From Candidatus Latescibacteria bacterium 4484_181 (GTDB lineage: Bacteria > Latescibacterota > MVCY01): DNA of 6,875 nucleotides. Positions 6,480-6,875 of this stretch are shown here, piece by piece. The stretch lies in assembly GCA_002049985.1 (NCBI GenBank), contig MVCY01000030.1, forward strand, positions 1-6,875, in the 5' to 3' direction. Under the pieces are notes generated by a model that saw nothing but the letters and a program-made list of their open reading frames with translations, did no database searches and was not told the origin of the DNA. The translations under genes were made by a program, and so were the position numbers. How positions within the stretch are numbered: position 1 is the stretch's first letter; each line of letters starts with the position of its first letter.

Positions 6480-6513
6480 TTACAACCTCCTTTACTAGAG
6501 AACCGCTTAGTCG

Positions 6514-6548
6514 CTTACTATCAGACTATTCTCCAATAGCATAGTAAG
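6514..6548 (-). promoter_or_regulatory. Hairpin in the HU leader
   Basis: An outer perfect 8-bp inverted repeat (CTTACTAT / ATAGTAAG) encloses an inner perfect 5-bp one (CTATT / AATAG) with a 4-nt loop. An asymmetric internal loop of 1 and 4 nt separates them. It ends 22 bp before the HU ribosome site. It may be an RNA structure affecting HU translation, or a palindromic DNA operator. It has no T-run. Confidence 0.55.
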
Positions 6549-6562
6549 TCCTGAAAACCCCA

Positions 6563-6580
6563 CTACATAGTCTCCCTCCT
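6563..6580 (-). promoter_or_regulatory. Strong Shine-Dalgarno followed by AUG-UAG (start-stop) in the HU leader
   Basis: AGGAGG (6580-6575) is followed after 6 nt by ATG (6568-6566) and immediately by TAG (6565-6563). An overlapping GTG at 6563 would open an 18-codon frame ending with TAA at 6507-6509, spanning the leader hairpin. This may be a minimal upstream ORF, a leader peptide, or a chance match. Confidence 0.35.
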
Positions 6581-6625
6581 GTTGTTAGAATTCTGGTTGC
6601 CGCTTTGTTGTCTCTCTCCAGATAC

Positions 6626-6637
6626 TTTTTGCAAAAA
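6626..6637. repeat. Perfect 12-bp palindrome TTTTTGCAAAAA
   Basis: A self-complementary 12-mer about 150 bp upstream of the HU start. It could be an operator or an AT-rich bend site. No function can be assigned. Confidence 0.4.
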
Positions 6638-6682
6638 CCTCCATATCTAAAAATGCAACCGGCCGCAGGATTCACAAAAACA

Positions 6683-6699
6683 GTTTAACACAATTAAAC
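6683..6699. repeat. Inverted repeat GTTTAA-5 nt-TTAAAC
   Basis: A 6-bp inverted repeat with a 5-nt spacer, AT-rich and operator-like, about 205 bp upstream of the HU gene. At this composition such a repeat can occur by chance. Confidence 0.35.
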
Positions 6700-6875
6700 C
6701 TTCGCTTTTGCATTAATCCCAGTATACTTTGGCAATAGCGGTTAGTTATCTGCCTGCAAAGAATTATTTTAGAACTCCAGGAATCTACTGAGATCTAAGG
6801 TTCAGGTATAATTCATAGATCTATCTCTGGCCCTCTATGCCTTCTGAAACCTTTTCTTCACCGAAAGCCGAGTTT

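Larger units (their letters stand above)
6549..6875. other. Gene-free region upstream of the HU gene
   Basis: No complete gene can be supported in these 327 bases. Features are the start-stop signal, two AT-rich palindromes (6626-6637 and 6683-6699), a perfect ATAGATCTAT palindrome at 6815-6824 and a plus-strand TATAAT at 6807-6812 lacking a good -35. Short frames run off the right edge on both strands but are too short to identify. The HU promoter presumably lies here, but I could not place it. Confidence 0.5.

Noticed and set aside
6837..6875. Possible plus-strand gene start (ATG at 6837) running off the right edge, with TATAAT at 6807-6812
   Set aside because: Only 13 codons are visible, there is no Shine-Dalgarno and no good -35. 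Minus-strand frames are also open at the edge and end at TAG within about 55 bases, so no choice can be made.

Overview
The window looks like bacterial chromosome from an anaerobe, and every gene I accept lies on the minus strand. Its core is a four-subunit 2-oxoacid:ferredoxin oxidoreductase (OFOR) operon, an oxygen-sensitive type of enzyme typical of strict anaerobes. The OFOR set, a radical SAM protein fused to a DUF2344 domain, and balanced-to-high GC would fit Chloroflexota (Dehalococcoidia-like) or a related anaerobic lineage. That placement is inference: no rRNA or other phylogenetic marker is present.

Layout in the direction of transcription (right to left): (1) 6875-6480 is a long leader and intergenic region with no convincing gene. 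It holds several palindromes, a Shine-Dalgarno followed by AUG-UAG, and a 35-nt hairpin just before an HU-family gene. (2) 6479-6186 encodes the HU DNA-binding protein, followed by an 11-bp hairpin terminator at 6151-6117. (3) 6116-5827 is non-coding, with one further hairpin. (4) A sigma70-like promoter at 5826-5798 (TTGCTT, 17 bp, TATATT) precedes korD (ferredoxin), korA (alpha, VorB-like) and korB (beta, TPP-binding). (5) Between korB and korC lies an AT-rich block of about 1.05 kb holding a nucleotidyltransferase (MNT) gene, a HEPN gene overlapping it, and an open frame with no good start that may be a gene remnant. (6) korC (gamma) follows, and 13 bp later a large radical SAM gene that runs off the left edge. 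It is open for all 689 codons in the window.

How the genes work together: KorD, KorA, KorB and KorC should form one enzyme that oxidatively decarboxylates a 2-oxoacid to an acyl-CoA and passes electrons through the KorD 4Fe-4S clusters to ferredoxin. The substrate (branched-chain 2-oxoacid or 2-oxoglutarate) cannot be fixed from sequence. The MNT-HEPN pair is of the kind known from two-gene toxin-antitoxin modules. It sits inside the enzyme operon, so it probably shares its transcript. The radical SAM protein belongs to an uncharacterised family and may be cotranscribed.

I see no CRISPR array, tRNA, rRNA, transposase or attachment site. The most unusual points are the MNT-HEPN cassette splitting an operon of enzyme subunits, the unexplained frame beside it, and the structured leader in front of the HU gene.
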